Source: an uncultured Chromatiaceae bacterium
GTDB lineage: Bacteria; Pseudomonadota; Gammaproteobacteria; Chromatiales; Chromatiaceae
Direction: 5' to 3'
Assembly: GCA_937923175.1 (NCBI GenBank)
Contig: CALALB010000001.1
Coordinates: 1 to 64,000, forward strand
DNA: 64,000 nt
Part shown: one piece after another, positions 46,181-56,285 of the stretch
Layout: every line of letters starts with the position of its first letter
How positions within the stretch are numbered: the first letter of the stretch is position 1
Notes under the pieces: generated by a model
The model's database searches: none
Seen by the model: only the letters and a program-made list of their open reading frames with translations
Told to the model about the DNA's origin: nothing
Position numbers and translations under genes: made by a program

Positions 46181-46594
46181 TCAGTCCTCGCGTTGATAGT
46201 CGACCTCGATCACCCGCGGTTCAGGATCAAGGCGCCGGTCGGGGTGATCAGGATAGAACCGGCAGGTATGGGTGATCAGGGCATGGCGTACCGCCGGGAT
46301 CAGGAGGACAAGACCCAGGGCATCGGTTAACAGCCCCGGCACAAGCAGACACAGACCTGCTACCAGCAACAGGGCCCCATCGAGCAGGTCGAGCGCGAGT
46401 AATTGACCCTCGGCAAGCGCTGCCTGCACCCTCAGGGCAATCCCGAATCCTTGTTGCTGCACCAGCCAGACGCCGAGCGCTGCGGTCAAGAGCGAGAGCC
46501 CAATGGTCGAGAGCGCCCCGATCCGGGCGCCGACCTGGATCAGGACGAACAGCTCGATCAAGGGAAATAGGATCAACAGCCAAAGCAGTGGCAC
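46181..46594 (-). CDS. fxsA: FxsA family membrane protein
   Basis: A 137-aa cytoplasmic-membrane protein with about four hydrophobic segments. FxsA marks are FPLIELFVLIQVGARIG and LLDGALLLVAGLCLLVPGLLTDALGLVLLIP. I start at GTG 46594, which has a GGAGG ribosome site 8 nt upstream (46603-46607); the ATG at 46630 would place that site inside the gene. In E. coli, FxsA modulates phage exclusion by the F factor; its normal role is unknown. Confidence 0.87.
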   Translation of the reverse strand: MPLLWLLILFPLIELFVLIQVGARIGALSTIGLSLLTAALGVWLVQQQGFGIALRVQAALAEGQLLALDLLDGALLLVAGLCLLVPGLLTDALGLVLLIPAVRHALITHTCRFYPDHPDRRLDPEPRVIEVDYQRED

Positions 46595-46687
46595 GGTGGT
46601 ATCCTCCGGTTCAAGCGGCCCTGGGCTCATCGCCCAGCGGGCCCATAGACGGCAAAACTTAACCTGTTGAAGAGGGCAAGTCCAAAG

Positions 46688-47023
46688 ATGGCGAGCACTG
46701 TCGTAGTGTTATGCACCTGTCCAGATCCGGAGACCGGAAGACGTCTGGCTGAATCCCTGGTTGGAGACCGTCTGGCTGCCTGTGTCAATCTGATTCCCGG
46801 GCTGACCTCGATCTATCTCTGGGAGGGACGGATCCAGACCGAGGCGGAGGTCTTGCTGCTGATCAAGACCACCGACGAACGGCTCGATGCCCTGATCGCC
46901 CGTTTGCGGGCCTTGCATCCCTATCAGGTTCCCGAGATTATCGCCCTTCCGATCGTCGTTGGATTGCCTGAATATCTCGATTGGGTGAAGACATGCGTGA
47001 ATATAGTGGAGCCAGGGCCTTAG
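46688..47023 (+). CDS. cutA: Divalent-cation tolerance protein CutA
   Basis: Small trimeric cytoplasmic protein of 111 aa: LAACVNLIPGLTSIYLWEGRIQ and LLIKTTDERLDALIARLRALHPYQVPEIIALPI are family-defining. The start at ATG 46688 (MASTVVV) is preferred over the TTG at 46667. Its 3' end overlaps the dsbD start by 31 bp, which is a common gammaproteobacterial arrangement. Precise function is debated. Confidence 0.93.
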   Translation: MASTVVVLCTCPDPETGRRLAESLVGDRLAACVNLIPGLTSIYLWEGRIQTEAEVLLLIKTTDERLDALIARLRALHPYQVPEIIALPIVVGLPEYLDWVKTCVNIVEPGP

Positions 47024-49299
47024 TGGGGCTGATCCTGTTGTCGCTCTGGCTGGCGGCAGGCGCCTGGGGCGATGAGTTTCTGCCCCAGGGGCAGGCATTT
47101 CCCATGCGCGCCGAGGTCGTGGATGCTGAACGCATTCGGGTCAGCTGGGAGATTGCGCCTGGTTATTATCTCTATCGCAGCAAGCTTCGCTTCGTCTCCA
47201 AGACTGAGGGGATCGATCTGGGGTCACCCAAGCTGCCAGCAGCTGAGACTAAGCAGGATGAGTTCTTCGGTGTAGTCGAGATCTACCGAGGCCAGCTGGC
47301 GGTTGAGCTTCCGGTTAAACGCGCAGGGAACGCAGGCAATCGATTCGAGCTTGAGGTCGGCACTCAGGGCTGTGCCGAGGCCGGCTTTTGTTACCCGCCG
47401 CACCGCGAGCAGGTCGTGCTCGATCTACCGCCAGCCATGGTCTCATCGGCTCAGGCTGGCGGCGTCGGCAGCGAGGCGGGCGTATCCAGGGTCGATCGCC
47501 CCGGCTCGAAACGGCTGGCCGCATTGCTCGCCTCTGTCTCCCAAGAGGGCCAACCCGAGATCCCCGACGTCGATACCGCCTTTGTCTTCGAGTCCCAGCA
47601 GATCAGCCCCGATCGCCTGCAGCTGGGCTGGACGATCGCCCCTGGTACCTATCTCTATGCCGAGCAGGTTAAGGTTGCAGTCGCCGATCAGGGGGTTGAA
47701 ATCGGCTCGATCCAGCGCCCACCGGGGGTCATCAGACCCAAGGGTGTGCGTCCCGATGGCAGCCTGGGACCAGTCGAGATCTATGAAGGCCAGATCGAGA
47801 TCGAGGTCTCCTTGGTGCGCTCCGATCCAAGGTTGACCGAGGCGCGGTTGAGCGTCAACTATCAGGGCTGCGCCGAGGTTGGGATCTGTTATCCGCCCCA
47901 AACCCGCGAGATTCGGGTTGCGCTGGGCGAGTTGCCGGTTAGTTCCCAAACGGCTGTCCCAGGGTCTGTGGCAGGGACAGCCCCTCCCTCGCCCGCCGCC
48001 CCCCCTTCCGCAGAGCAGGATCGGATCGCCGAGGTGCTAGTGAACGGCAAGCTCTGGGCGATCATCGCTGCCTTTTTTGGCTTTGGTCTGCTGTTGGCCT
48101 TTACCCCCTGTGTCTTTCCGATGATCCCAATCCTGGCGGGCATCATCGTTGGACAGGGAAAGGGGATTACAACCCGGCGCGCCTTTGTGCTTTCGCTCGT
48201 TTATGTCCTAGCGATGGCCCTGACCTATACACTCGCCGGTATCCTGGCAGGATTGGTGGGCGCCAATCTCCAGGCGGCTTTGCAAAATCCTTGGGTCTTG
48301 AGCACCTTTGCAGCGATCTTTGGGTTTTTGGCGCTGTCCATGTTTGGATTTTATGAGCTTCAGCTCCCCTCTGGCCTGCAATCGCGGCTTGCGGAATTCA
48401 GCAACCGCCAGCAGCAAGGAACCCTGCTCGGGGTCGCCATCATGGGCGTACTTTCGGCCCTGATCGTCGGGCCCTGTGTCGCGCCCCCCTTGTTCGGGGC
48501 CCTGATCTATATCGGTCAGACCGGGGATGCGCTGTTGGGTGGGCTTGCGCTCTTTAGCCTAAGCCTGGGGATGGGCGCGCCTTTGCTTGCCATCGGCACC
48601 TCGGCGGGTAGGCTATTGCCGCGCGCTGGGGCCTGGATGGAATCGGTCAAGGCGGTTTTTGGGGTCTTGCTGTTAGGGGTCGCCATCCTGATGCTCGAGC
48701 GCATCCTGCCGGCTGCAGTAGCGATGCTCCTTTGGGGTCTGTTACTGATCTGTTCGGCGGTCTATCTGGGGGCGCTCAGCCCAGTTGCGCCGGAGGCGAG
48801 CGGTTGGCGCAGGCTATGGAAGGGGCTAGGGGTGGCGCTGTTGATCTATGGGGCCCTGATGTTGGTGGGCGCGGCTGGGGGTGGTCGAGATACGCTTCAG
48901 CCGCTGCGCGGGCTTGGGGCAAGTGGCTCTGGCGGCGGCGAGGAGGTATCCTTCAGGCGTATCAAGACGCTCGCCGACCTTGAACTTGAGCTCGCCCAGG
49001 CAACCCGCCCAGTGCTGCTCGATCTCTATGCCGACTGGTGTCTCTCATGCAAGGAGATGGAACGCTATACCTTCAGCGATCCAGAGGTTCAACGGGAACT
49101 CAGGCGTTTTGTCCTCTTGCAGGCCGATGTCACGGCCAATGATGCCGAGGATCGCGCCTTGCAAAGACGTTTTGGTATCCTGGGTCCACCTGCCATCCTG
49201 TTTTTCGACCGCCGCGGTCAGGAGCGGCCTGAATATCGGGTCATCGGCTTTCGGCCGGCAGCAGCCTTCCTCGATCATCTGCACCGGATTCAGCTATGA
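46993..49299 (+). CDS. dsbD: Thiol:disulfide interchange protein DsbD (two N-terminal domains)
   Basis: Transfers reducing equivalents from cytoplasmic thioredoxin to periplasmic partners. A signal peptide spans residues 1-27. Two nDsbD-like domains lie in tandem (about residues 28-145 and 180-315); both end in near-identical cysteine motifs, CAEAGFCYPP and CAEVGICYPP. A membrane domain of about eight helices contains FTPCVFPM and GPCVAPP. The C-terminal thioredoxin domain has ADWCLSCKEME. At 768 aa it is far longer than E. coli DsbD (565 aa) because of the extra domain. It overlaps cutA upstream and tlpA downstream (ATGA). Confidence 0.95.
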   Translation: MREYSGARALVGLILLSLWLAAGAWGDEFLPQGQAFPMRAEVVDAERIRVSWEIAPGYYLYRSKLRFVSKTEGIDLGSPKLPAAETKQDEFFGVVEIYRGQLAVELPVKRAGNAGNRFELEVGTQGCAEAGFCYPPHREQVVLDLPPAMVSSAQAGGVGSEAGVSRVDRPGSKRLAALLASVSQEGQPEIPDVDTAFVFESQQISPDRLQLGWTIAPGTYLYAEQVKVAVADQGVEIGSIQRPPGVIRPKGVRPDGSLGPVEIYEGQIEIEVSLVRSDPRLTEARLSVNYQGCAEVGICYPPQTREIRVALGELPVSSQTAVPGSVAGTAPPSPAAPPSAEQDRIAEVLVNGKLWAIIAAFFGFGLLLAFTPCVFPMIPILAGIIVGQGKGITTRRAFVLSLVYVLAMALTYTLAGILAGLVGANLQAALQNPWVLSTFAAIFGFLALSMFGFYELQLPSGLQSRLAEFSNRQQQGTLLGVAIMGVLSALIVGPCVAPPLFGALIYIGQTGDALLGGLALFSLSLGMGAPLLAIGTSAGRLLPRAGAWMESVKAVFGVLLLGVAILMLERILPAAVAMLLWGLLLICSAVYLGALSPVAPEASGWRRLWKGLGVALLIYGALMLVGAAGGGRDTLQPLRGLGASGSGGGEEVSFRRIKTLADLELELAQATRPVLLDLYADWCLSCKEMERYTFSDPEVQRELRRFVLLQADVTANDAEDRALQRRFGILGPPAILFFDRRGQERPEYRVIGFRPAAAFLDHLHRIQL

Positions 49300-49892
49300 A
49301 GGCGCTCAGGGTCATCCTGATTACGGTGCTGGCTGCCGGCATCAGCATCGGTACCGCCCTGCTGGGGCAGCGCCTGCTCGGCGCTCGCCCCCAGGAACAG
49401 ACAGCGGTGCTGGAGCCGGTCAAGGGTCAGCTCGAAAGCCTGCCGGACTTGCGTTTAAACGATCTCGAAGGCCATGAGGTGGCAAGCAATGCCTGGGCGG
49501 GCAAGGTCCTGGTGCTCAATTTTTGGGCCACCTGGTGCCCGCCCTGTTTGGAGGAGATCCCGGGTTTTATTGCGCTCCAGGAACGCCTGCGTCCGTTCGG
49601 CGTCCAGGTCGTCGGGATCGCGGTGAATGAGGTCGAGGAGGTACGCGCCTTTGTTGCCGCCCATCCGCTCAATTATCCGGTTCTTTTGGCAAATCCCGAG
49701 GCCCTGGATGCGGCCGTCCAATTGGGCAATTGGCTCGAGATCCTGCCCTTTACCGTGATCTTTGACCGCCAGGGACGGCGTATCCATAGCCAGCTCGGTC
49801 CATTCGGCGAGGCGGAGCTTGAGCGGTGGCTCGCCCCTCTGTTGATCCGGGCTGAGGGACGGCTGGGGCGAGCCTCCTCGAATGCCCCCTAG
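49296..49892 (+). CDS. TlpA-like thioredoxin family protein
   Basis: A 198-aa membrane-anchored thioredoxin: an N-terminal hydrophobic segment (residues 4-25) and the active site FWATWCPPCLEEIP (about residue 75). A cis-Pro lies in ILPFTVIFDRQG. It is likely a reduced partner of DsbD or part of cytochrome c maturation. The ATGA overlap with dsbD supports a joint role in periplasmic redox. The C-terminus ends in a short polar tail. Confidence 0.88.
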   Translation: MKALRVILITVLAAGISIGTALLGQRLLGARPQEQTAVLEPVKGQLESLPDLRLNDLEGHEVASNAWAGKVLVLNFWATWCPPCLEEIPGFIALQERLRPFGVQVVGIAVNEVEEVRAFVAAHPLNYPVLLANPEALDAAVQLGNWLEILPFTVIFDRQGRRIHSQLGPFGEAELERWLAPLLIRAEGRLGRASSNAP

Positions 49893-50033
49893 GCCCCCGC
49901 CCCAGGGCAGGGGAGACGAGCGGTGTTTTCCCAGATGCTCTGGACAGGGTTTAGCGAAATCCGGACAATTCGCCGTGATTTGCTACCTATTGGCGGCGGC
50001 AAGCGCAAAACCCAACCGCTTTGAAAAATCTTA

Positions 50034-50495
50034 ATGGCCTCGATCCTGGTCCTAAACGGCCCCAACCTCAATCTGCTTGGCACCCGCGAGCCGGCCCATT
50101 ATGGGCGCGTGACCCTTGCCGAGATCGAACATGAACTCAGGGCGATAGCAGACGCAGCTGGGCATAGACTTGCCTTCATCCAAAGCAATGCCGAATCGGT
50201 CCTGATCGAGGCCGTTCACCAGGCTGGACGCGATGGCTTTGATTTCATCATCATCAATCCAGCCGCCTTTACCCACACCAGCATCGCCCTGCGCGATGCG
50301 CTCCTGGCTGTCGCCATCCCCTTTATCGAGGTGCACCTATCGAACATCTATGCCCGCGAACCATTTCGCGCCCATTCCTATTTTTCGGATATCGCCTTGG
50401 GCGTGATCTCTGGGCTCGGTGCCGAGGGATATGCGCTGGCGCTGCGCGCCGCGCTGGGCCGACTGAATCAGGGGCCAACCGACGAGACCCGTTGA
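50034..50495 (+). CDS. aroQ: 3-dehydroquinate dehydratase, type II
   Basis: Shikimate-pathway enzyme of 153 aa. [17 protein letters not shown] is the type II signature with catalytic Tyr and Arg region; also [19 protein letters not shown] (catalytic region) and the His in [13 protein letters not shown]. It is the first gene of a colinear block with accB 3 bp downstream. Upstream 140 bp has no gene; a promoter could lie there. Confidence 0.97.
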   Translation: MASILVLNGPNLNLLGTREPAHYGRVTLAEIEHELRAIADAAGHRLAFIQSNAESVLIEAVHQAGRDGFDFIIINPAAFTHTSIALRDALLAVAIPFIEVHLSNIYAREPFRAHSYFSDIALGVISGLGAEGYALALRAALGRLNQGPTDETR

Positions 50496-50498
50496 ACG

Positions 50499-50954
50499 AT
50501 GGACATCCGTAAGGTCAAGAAGCTGATTGAACTGCTCGCGCAATCCGATATCGCCGAAATCGAGATCCATGAGGGCGAGGAGTCGGTACGCATCAGCCGT
50601 CAGACCGGTCAACCGATGCCGGTCTATCTGCCGCAAGGTCCGGCCCTGGCCGCCCCCTCACTCCCTCCGCCCAACCCAGGCGCTGCGCCTGCACCCTCCC
50701 AGGAGGAGGAAGAGCTGGCAGGTAAGGTGGTGCGCTCGCCCATGGTCGGTACCTTTTATCGCGCGCCCGCCCCGGGGGCCAAGCCATTCGTCGAAGAGGG
50801 GCAGGCGGTTAAGCCAGGCGATATCCTGTGCATCATCGAGGCGATGAAGATCCTCAATCAGATCGAGTGCGAGTATACAGGGGTGATCAAGCGGATCCTG
50901 GTCGAAAACGGTCAGCCGGTCGAATATAACCAGCCGTTGTTTTTGATCGCCTGA
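50499..50954 (+). CDS. accB: Biotin carboxyl carrier protein of acetyl-CoA carboxylase
   Basis: A 151-aa BCCP. The N-terminal [23 protein letters not shown] is followed by a Pro/Ala-rich linker (about 47-70) and a C-terminal biotinyl domain. The biotin Lys lies in [12 protein letters not shown] (about residue 116), and the thumb-like PAPGAKPF is also present. Precedes accC by about 103 bp. Confidence 0.97.
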   Translation: MDIRKVKKLIELLAQSDIAEIEIHEGEESVRISRQTGQPMPVYLPQGPALAAPSLPPPNPGAAPAPSQEEEELAGKVVRSPMVGTFYRAPAPGAKPFVEEGQAVKPGDILCIIEAMKILNQIECEYTGVIKRILVENGQPVEYNQPLFLIA

Positions 50955-51057
50955 GGGGTCCTTGGCAGTTGATTGACCGGCGAGACGCCGGCGCAACCCC
51001 GCAAAAACGCTGGCGGCATCCCTAGCCCCGGCGCCATGAGACATCTCCATGCCAGCC

Positions 51058-52398
51058 ATGATCGAAAAGATTTTGATCGCTAACCGCGGCGAGATCGCCC
51101 TGCGTATCCTGCGCGCCTGCCGCGAGCTCGGGATCAAGACGGTCGCGGTACATTCCGAGGCCGACCGGCATCTCAAGCATGTGCTTTTGGCCGATGAATC
51201 GGTCTGTATCGGGCCAGCGCCGGCCCAGCAGAGCTATCTCAATATCCCCGCCATCATCAGCGCCGCTGAGATCACGGATACGGTCGCCATCCATCCAGGC
51301 TATGGTTTCTTGTCCGAGAACGCCGATTTCGCCGAGCGGGTCGAGCGCTCCGGATTCATCTTCATCGGGCCGCGCCCCGAGACCATCCGGCTGATGGGTG
51401 ACAAGGTCTCGGCGATCGCCGCCATGAAGGAGTCAGGCGTACCCTGTGTCCCGGGTTCGGATGGTCCGCTCGACGACAATCCCAAACGGACCTTGGAGAT
51501 CGCCCGTCAGATCGGCTATCCGATCATGATCAAGGCCGCAGGAGGCGGTGGTGGGCGGGGGATGCGGGTGGTCCATTCCGAGGCAGCGCTTCTCAATGCC
51601 ATCGCCTTGACCCGCGCCGAGGCGGCCGCAGCCTTCAACAATGATACGGTGTATCTGGAGAAATTCCTGGAAAACCCCAGGCACATCGAGTTTCAGGTGC
51701 TAGCCGATCAGTTCGGCAATGCCATCTATCTTGGCGAGCGCGATTGTTCGATGCAAAGGCGACATCAGAAGGTGGTGGAGGAGGCGCCGGCACCTGGGAT
51801 CACTGAGGAACAGCGCCGAGCCATCGGCGAGCGCTGCGCCGCTGCCTGTCGGGCGATCGGCTATCGCGGGGCTGGGACCTTTGAGTTTCTTTATGAAAAC
51901 GGTCAGTTTTATTTCATCGAAATGAATACCCGGATCCAGGTCGAACACCCAGTCACCGAGATGGTCACTGGTGTCGATATCGTCAAGGAACAGATCCTGA
52001 TCGCCGCGGGCGAACCCTTGCGTTACCAACAAGAAGATATCCGGATTCGCGGCCACGCGATCGAGTGCCGGATCAATGCCGAGCATCCCGAGACCTTTAT
52101 GCCGAGCCCAGGCAAGGTCACCGACTTTCACGCTCCGGGTGGCCCAGGGGTGCGGATCGATACCCATCTGTATTCCGGCTATACCGTGCCCTGTCACTAT
52201 GACTCGATGATCGGCAAATTGATTGCCCATGGCGAGGACCGTGCCTCGGCGATCGCCCGTATGTGCAATGCCCTGCGCGAGCTGGTGATCGAGGGGATCG
52301 AGACCAATATCAAGCTGCATCGCATGATCCTGCGCGATGGCGGGTTTCTGGCCGGCGGGACCAATATCCATTATCTGGAAAAGATGCTCGGGCGATGA
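51058..52398 (+). CDS. accC: Acetyl-CoA carboxylase biotin carboxylase subunit
   Basis: ATP-grasp biotin carboxylase of 446 aa. Marks: [34 protein letters not shown], the glycine-rich [31 protein letters not shown] and [15 protein letters not shown] prefer the Met at 51058 (MIEKILIA, the family N-terminus) over the one at 51049. The stop overlaps the MoxR start (ATGA at 52395-52398), joining fatty-acid synthesis to the next operon. Confidence 0.97.
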   Translation: MIEKILIANRGEIALRILRACRELGIKTVAVHSEADRHLKHVLLADESVCIGPAPAQQSYLNIPAIISAAEITDTVAIHPGYGFLSENADFAERVERSGFIFIGPRPETIRLMGDKVSAIAAMKESGVPCVPGSDGPLDDNPKRTLEIARQIGYPIMIKAAGGGGGRGMRVVHSEAALLNAIALTRAEAAAAFNNDTVYLEKFLENPRHIEFQVLADQFGNAIYLGERDCSMQRRHQKVVEEAPAPGITEEQRRAIGERCAAACRAIGYRGAGTFEFLYENGQFYFIEMNTRIQVEHPVTEMVTGVDIVKEQILIAAGEPLRYQQEDIRIRGHAIECRINAEHPETFMPSPGKVTDFHAPGGPGVRIDTHLYSGYTVPCHYDSMIGKLIAHGEDRASAIARMCNALRELVIEGIETNIKLHRMILRDGGFLAGGTNIHYLEKMLGR

Positions 52399-53420
52399 AC
52401 CGGACCGGCCGCCGCACAGGCGGTGATTCGGTGGCTACTGAGGTTCAGGGGGTGCCTGACCCTGCCGAACTGAATCAGCGCTTTCAGGCCTTGCGCCGCC
52501 AGTTGGCCGAGACCGTGCTCGGTCAGCCCCAATTGATCGAACGCCTCTTGATCGCCCTCCTGGCTGATGGCCATCTGTTGGTCGAAGGGGCGCCGGGGTT
52601 GGCCAAGACTACGGCGATCAAATCACTGGCCGCAGGGCTCCAGGCCGATTTCCACCGCCTTCAATTTACCCCTGACCTGCTGCCAGCCGACCTCATTGGC
52701 ACCGAGGTCTATCGCCCTCAGGAAGGCAGCTTTCGCTTCGAACCAGGGCCGATCTTCCACCAGCTGCTTTTGGCCGACGAGGTCAACCGGGCCCCGGCCA
52801 AGGTCCAATCGGCGCTTCTCGAGGCCATGGCCGAACGCCAGGTCACTGTGGGTCGTCAGACCTATCGCCTGCCTGAGCTCTTTTTGGTTATGGCGACCCA
52901 AAATCCGATCGAACAGGAAGGGACCTATCCCCTGCCCGAGGCCCAGCTCGATCGGTTTCTGATGCTGGTGCGCGTCGATTATCCGGATCTTCCGACCGAA
53001 CGTGCGATCTTGAGGATCAATCGCGTTCAGGCCAAAGGACCTGCCCAACCGGCAGTGATCCTCAGTCAAGCCGAGGTCTTTGCTGCCCGGCGACTGCTTC
53101 TGGATCTCTATATGGCGCCCGAGGTCGAGGAGTATCTGTTGCATCTGGTCATGGCGACCCGTGCGCCAGGACGCTATGGACACGAGCTGGTTGGCTGGCT
53201 GAGGTTTGGGGCAAGCCCCCGGGCGACCCTGGCGCTCGATCGCTGTGCCCGGGCACGCGCCTGGCTGTTGGGACGCGATTTCGTCTCGCCCGAGGATATC
53301 CAGGCCATTGCCCCCGATATCCTGCGCCATCGGCTGCTGCTGACCTATGAGGCCGAGGCCGAGGGGCGCCGTCCGGATGACTTCATCAATCTGCTGCTCA
53401 AACACCTGCCTGCACCCTAG
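52395..53420 (+). CDS. MoxR family AAA+ ATPase
   Basis: A 341-aa AAA+ ATPase of the MoxR group. Walker [10 protein letters not shown] (about residues 66-74), Walker B LLADEVNR, sensor region [24 protein letters not shown]. It starts at 52395, inside the accC stop. Such ATPases act as chaperones for the VWA-domain proteins encoded next to them; the neighbours are exactly a DUF58 and a batABD set. Confidence 0.93.
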   Translation: MNRTGRRTGGDSVATEVQGVPDPAELNQRFQALRRQLAETVLGQPQLIERLLIALLADGHLLVEGAPGLAKTTAIKSLAAGLQADFHRLQFTPDLLPADLIGTEVYRPQEGSFRFEPGPIFHQLLLADEVNRAPAKVQSALLEAMAERQVTVGRQTYRLPELFLVMATQNPIEQEGTYPLPEAQLDRFLMLVRVDYPDLPTERAILRINRVQAKGPAQPAVILSQAEVFAARRLLLDLYMAPEVEEYLLHLVMATRAPGRYGHELVGWLRFGASPRATLALDRCARARAWLLGRDFVSPEDIQAIAPDILRHRLLLTYEAEAEGRRPDDFINLLLKHLPAP

Positions 53421-53428
53421 CGCTGACC

Positions 53429-54361
53429 ATGATCCAGGTCGCTCAGGCCTCTTCCTCAGGCGTGCGTCCGCCCCTCAGCTGGTTGATCGGCTTGCGCGCC
53501 CAGGCGCGACGGCTGGATCTGTTGCCGCGGGCCTTCTGCCTGACTGCCTGCAGCGGCGCGCATCGCTCACCTTTGCGTGGACGCGGCCTGGAATATCTGG
53601 AATCTCGGCCTTATCTGCCAGGCGATGAGCCGCGCCAGATGGACTGGCGTCTGACCGCGCGCCGTTTTTCCCCTCATGTCAAGGTCTTTGCCGAGGAGCG
53701 CGAACGCCCCCTATGGCTGGTAGTCGATCAGGGACCATCGATGCGCTTTGGGACGCAAGTTGCCTTTAAATCTGCCGTGGCTGCCCAGGTTGCAGCCATT
53801 CTGGGTTGGGCAGCGGTCGAGAGTGGGGATCGGGTTGGCGGCTTGGTGTTTGACGAACGCCGTCTATTCAGACAACAGCCGGTTCCCCGGGAGCGGGGGT
53901 TATTGGCGCTGCTGGCCCGGTTGAGCGATACATTGGGACCGGCCGCGGGGGGTCAATCGCTGTTGCTAGAGTCGATCAGACACTTGGCCAACAGCGTCCG
54001 CCCCGGCGGGCTCATCATCATGATCAGCGATTTCATGGGTCTAGATGACTCCTTGGCAGCCTGGGCGGCGCGTTTGCGGCTGGGCAATGAGCTGATCTTT
54101 GTCCTGATCCATGACTTACTCGAATCTGAGCCCCCGCCGGCTGGATATTATCCGGTGTTTTGGGAAGGGCGGCATTGGCTGGTGGATCTCAGTCACAGCG
54201 CGACGCGTCTGCGCTATCGGGCCTGTTTCGAGCAGCGCTGCGCGCTGCTCGCCACCCTTGCTCGCCGCTCTGGCGCCCATTGGCTGCGTCTGGCGACCCA
54301 TGAGCCGGTTGGGCCGGCCCTCGCAAAGGGCCTCGGTGGACATATCCCGGGGCGAGCATGA
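53429..54361 (+). CDS. DUF58 (VWA-like) protein
   Basis: A 310-aa cytoplasmic protein. The DUF58 signature RPYLPGDEPRQMDWRLTAR lies at about 64-82, then a VWA-like fold with VVDQGPSMRFG. The metal-site motif reads DxGxS rather than the canonical DxSxS, common among DUF58. It overlaps the next gene by ATGA (54358-54361) and is part of the moxR-bat operon. Confidence 0.9.
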   Translation: MIQVAQASSSGVRPPLSWLIGLRAQARRLDLLPRAFCLTACSGAHRSPLRGRGLEYLESRPYLPGDEPRQMDWRLTARRFSPHVKVFAEERERPLWLVVDQGPSMRFGTQVAFKSAVAAQVAAILGWAAVESGDRVGGLVFDERRLFRQQPVPRERGLLALLARLSDTLGPAAGGQSLLLESIRHLANSVRPGGLIIMISDFMGLDDSLAAWAARLRLGNELIFVLIHDLLESEPPPAGYYPVFWEGRHWLVDLSHSATRLRYRACFEQRCALLATLARRSGAHWLRLATHEPVGPALAKGLGGHIPGRA

Positions 54362-54918
54362 ATCCAGCGCTGTTAGGCGAGCTTCGCGGCTGGCACCTGC
54401 CTGAACCGCCCCCCTGGTGGCCACCGGCGCCGGGCTGGTGGATAATGGCTGGCTTGGGAGTGGGTGCCTTGCTCCTCGGGGTGTGGTTGTGGCCAAGGCG
54501 AGGGATCCGGCAGGTGCAGCGCGCCGCACGCCAGGAGCTTGCTCGTCTCGACCAAGCCTTTGCTGCGAGCGGCGACCGACGCCGCTATGTGGCAGCCTTG
54601 GCGCAGCTGGTGCGCCGCCTCGCCTTGGCCTGTTATCCCCGCACTACCGTCGCCGGCCTCATCGGCGAGGACTGGTTGGGCTTTTTGGATCAAACCGGCG
54701 GGGGCGGGGCCTTCAGCCGGGGGGTAGGACGCGCCCTCGTCGATGCCGCCTACCGGCCGGTCGCCGAGGATCTGGACCTTCAAGCGCTGCATGACCTAAT
54801 CGCCCAGTGGATCGAATGGCAGGGTCGGCGGAAGGCCCCCGGGGGATGGTCGAGGCGACCCCGGCCCAGCCTGATTGCGCCCTGGCTCAAATGGCACGAC
54901 AGGCGGGGCCGAATCTAA
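54358..54918 (+). CDS. DUF4381 domain protein
   Basis: A 186-aa protein with one membrane helix (WWIMAGLGVGALLLGVWLW, about residues 27-45) and a cytoplasmic domain including QELARLDQAF and LAQLVRRLALACYPR. This is the layout of DUF4381 proteins, always found between DUF58 and the first VWA gene of Bat-type operons. Function within the complex is unknown. The C-terminus is Arg/Pro-rich. Confidence 0.82.
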   Translation: MNPALLGELRGWHLPEPPPWWPPAPGWWIMAGLGVGALLLGVWLWPRRGIRQVQRAARQELARLDQAFAASGDRRRYVAALAQLVRRLALACYPRTTVAGLIGEDWLGFLDQTGGGGAFSRGVGRALVDAAYRPVAEDLDLQALHDLIAQWIEWQGRRKAPGGWSRRPRPSLIAPWLKWHDRRGRI

Positions 54919-54956
54919 AAGGGCTTGCAGCTTTGATCTGGATCCGCTCCGACCGC

Positions 54957-55095
54957 GGGTTTCGCCGGGGTTGGCGTTCCTACGCCGGAATGACATCTTC
55001 TTCATCGTCACCCCGGCGAAGGCCGGGGTCCAGAAAAGACCGTCCCGCTATGGCCGATGGCCCTGGATTCCGTTCCGGCCTACACCGGAATGATC
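54957..55095. repeat. Dispersed palindromic repeat, copy 4
   Basis: Contains TACGCCGGAATGACATC, gtcaccccggcgaaggccgg (55007-55026) and, at the end, CACCGGAATGATCC. It interrupts the otherwise overlapping bat operon between the DUF4381 and BatA genes. Same family as the copies at 14.9, 37.9 and 40.4 kb. Confidence 0.7.
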
Positions 55096-55139
55096 CACCC
55101 CTCGGTTGGAATCATGCACTCAGGAATTTCTAATATCGA

Positions 55140-56147
55140 ATGATCGGTCTTGAGTCGCCCTGGGTCTTGCTGGGGTTGCCCCTACCCTGGTTGGTCATGC
55201 GTCTGCTGCCGCCAGCCCAGGGGGGACCGGGGCTGGCCTTATACTTTCCTCTGTCCCCGGGCGTCGAGGTCCAGGGGATCAACCAACAAACCGCAAGGCG
55301 ACCGATCTATCGATTGGCCCTGGGGATACTCGCCTGGGTCGCCTTGGTTCTGGCAGCGGCCGGGCCCTATTGGGCCGGCCCGCCGATCGATCTGCCGGTC
55401 AGCGGGCGCGATCTCATGCTTGCCGTCGATGTCTCAGGAAGCATGGAGCAACGAGATTATGAGCTCAATGGACGCCCTATCTCGCGTCTCCAGGCGGTCC
55501 AGGCGGTAGCTAGTCTGTTTATCGAACGCCGGGTTGGGGATCGGCTTGGGCTCGTCCTGTTCGGCAGCCGACCCTATTTGCAGGTCCCCTTGACCTTCGA
55601 CCGGCAGACGGTGACTGAGCTGTTGCAGGAGGCCATCGTGGGGCTTGCTGGGCGCGAGACAGCGCTTGGGGATGCCATCGGGCTTGCGGTCAGGCATCTG
55701 CGGGACCAACCGCCTGGTGGGAAGATCTTGATCCTTTTGACCGATGGGGCAAACAATGCCGGGGTGCTCGCACCCTTGGAGGCCGCTGGGTTTGCAGCTC
55801 AACTCGGGGTTAAGATCTATCCAATCGGGATCGGCGGGGGTGAACTCGGGATGCGTTCATTGTTGGGACTGCGCTGGCAGGGGAGGGGAGATGATTTCGA
55901 TCCCGAGACGCTCAGGGGGATTGCACGAGTCACCGGCGGGCGCGCCTTTTTTGTCGGCAGCCGCGAGGATCTGGAGGAGGTCTATGCCGAGATCGATCGC
56001 TTGGAACCAAGGGTCCGCGCTGCCCAGCCCTATCGTCCGAAACGGGCGCTGTTCGTTTGGCCGGCATCCTTGACCTTGATGCTCTCTGTGCTGATTGCGC
56101 TTGATCTCGCCATCCCCAGCTCCCTTGGGCAGCCAGGAGCGGGATAG
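55140..56147 (+). CDS. batA: VWA-domain membrane protein BatA
   Basis: A 335-aa protein with N-terminal membrane helices (about 5-20 and 62-80), a von Willebrand A domain with metal-site motif DVSGSMEQRD (about residue 98), and a C-terminal helix near residue 310. LILLTDGANNAG and GDRLGLVLFG fit. Bat proteins occur in aerotolerance operons. The start at 55140 follows the repeat element and has no strong ribosome site. Confidence 0.9.
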   Translation: MIGLESPWVLLGLPLPWLVMRLLPPAQGGPGLALYFPLSPGVEVQGINQQTARRPIYRLALGILAWVALVLAAAGPYWAGPPIDLPVSGRDLMLAVDVSGSMEQRDYELNGRPISRLQAVQAVASLFIERRVGDRLGLVLFGSRPYLQVPLTFDRQTVTELLQEAIVGLAGRETALGDAIGLAVRHLRDQPPGGKILILLTDGANNAGVLAPLEAAGFAAQLGVKIYPIGIGGGELGMRSLLGLRWQGRGDDFDPETLRGIARVTGGRAFFVGSREDLEEVYAEIDRLEPRVRAAQPYRPKRALFVWPASLTLMLSVLIALDLAIPSSLGQPGAG

Positions 56148-56243
56148 CCGGTTTAGGGGCGCCTGATCTGACCAGAGGGCGCCCGGTCAATCCCTGCCGG
56201 AAGGCCGAGGGCGACCTCTGATAAAGGGGCGGCGGTAGCGGTT

Positions 56244-56285
56244 CGCTCAGCCTGGCTGAGCGCAAGGGCCGTCCGCCAAGCGGAC
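56244..56285 (+). promoter_or_regulatory. Tandem hairpins between batA and batB/C
   Basis: Two perfect small stems: CGCTCAGC-CTG-GCTGAGCG (56244-56262) and GTCCGC-CAA-GCGGAC (56271-56285). They lie in the 233-bp gap, which has no supported gene. No T-run follows. They might tune relative batA and batB expression. Confidence 0.55.

Noticed and set aside
51700-52371. Open frame of 223 codons on the minus strand
   Set aside because: Antisense to accC; low-complexity composition and no domain.
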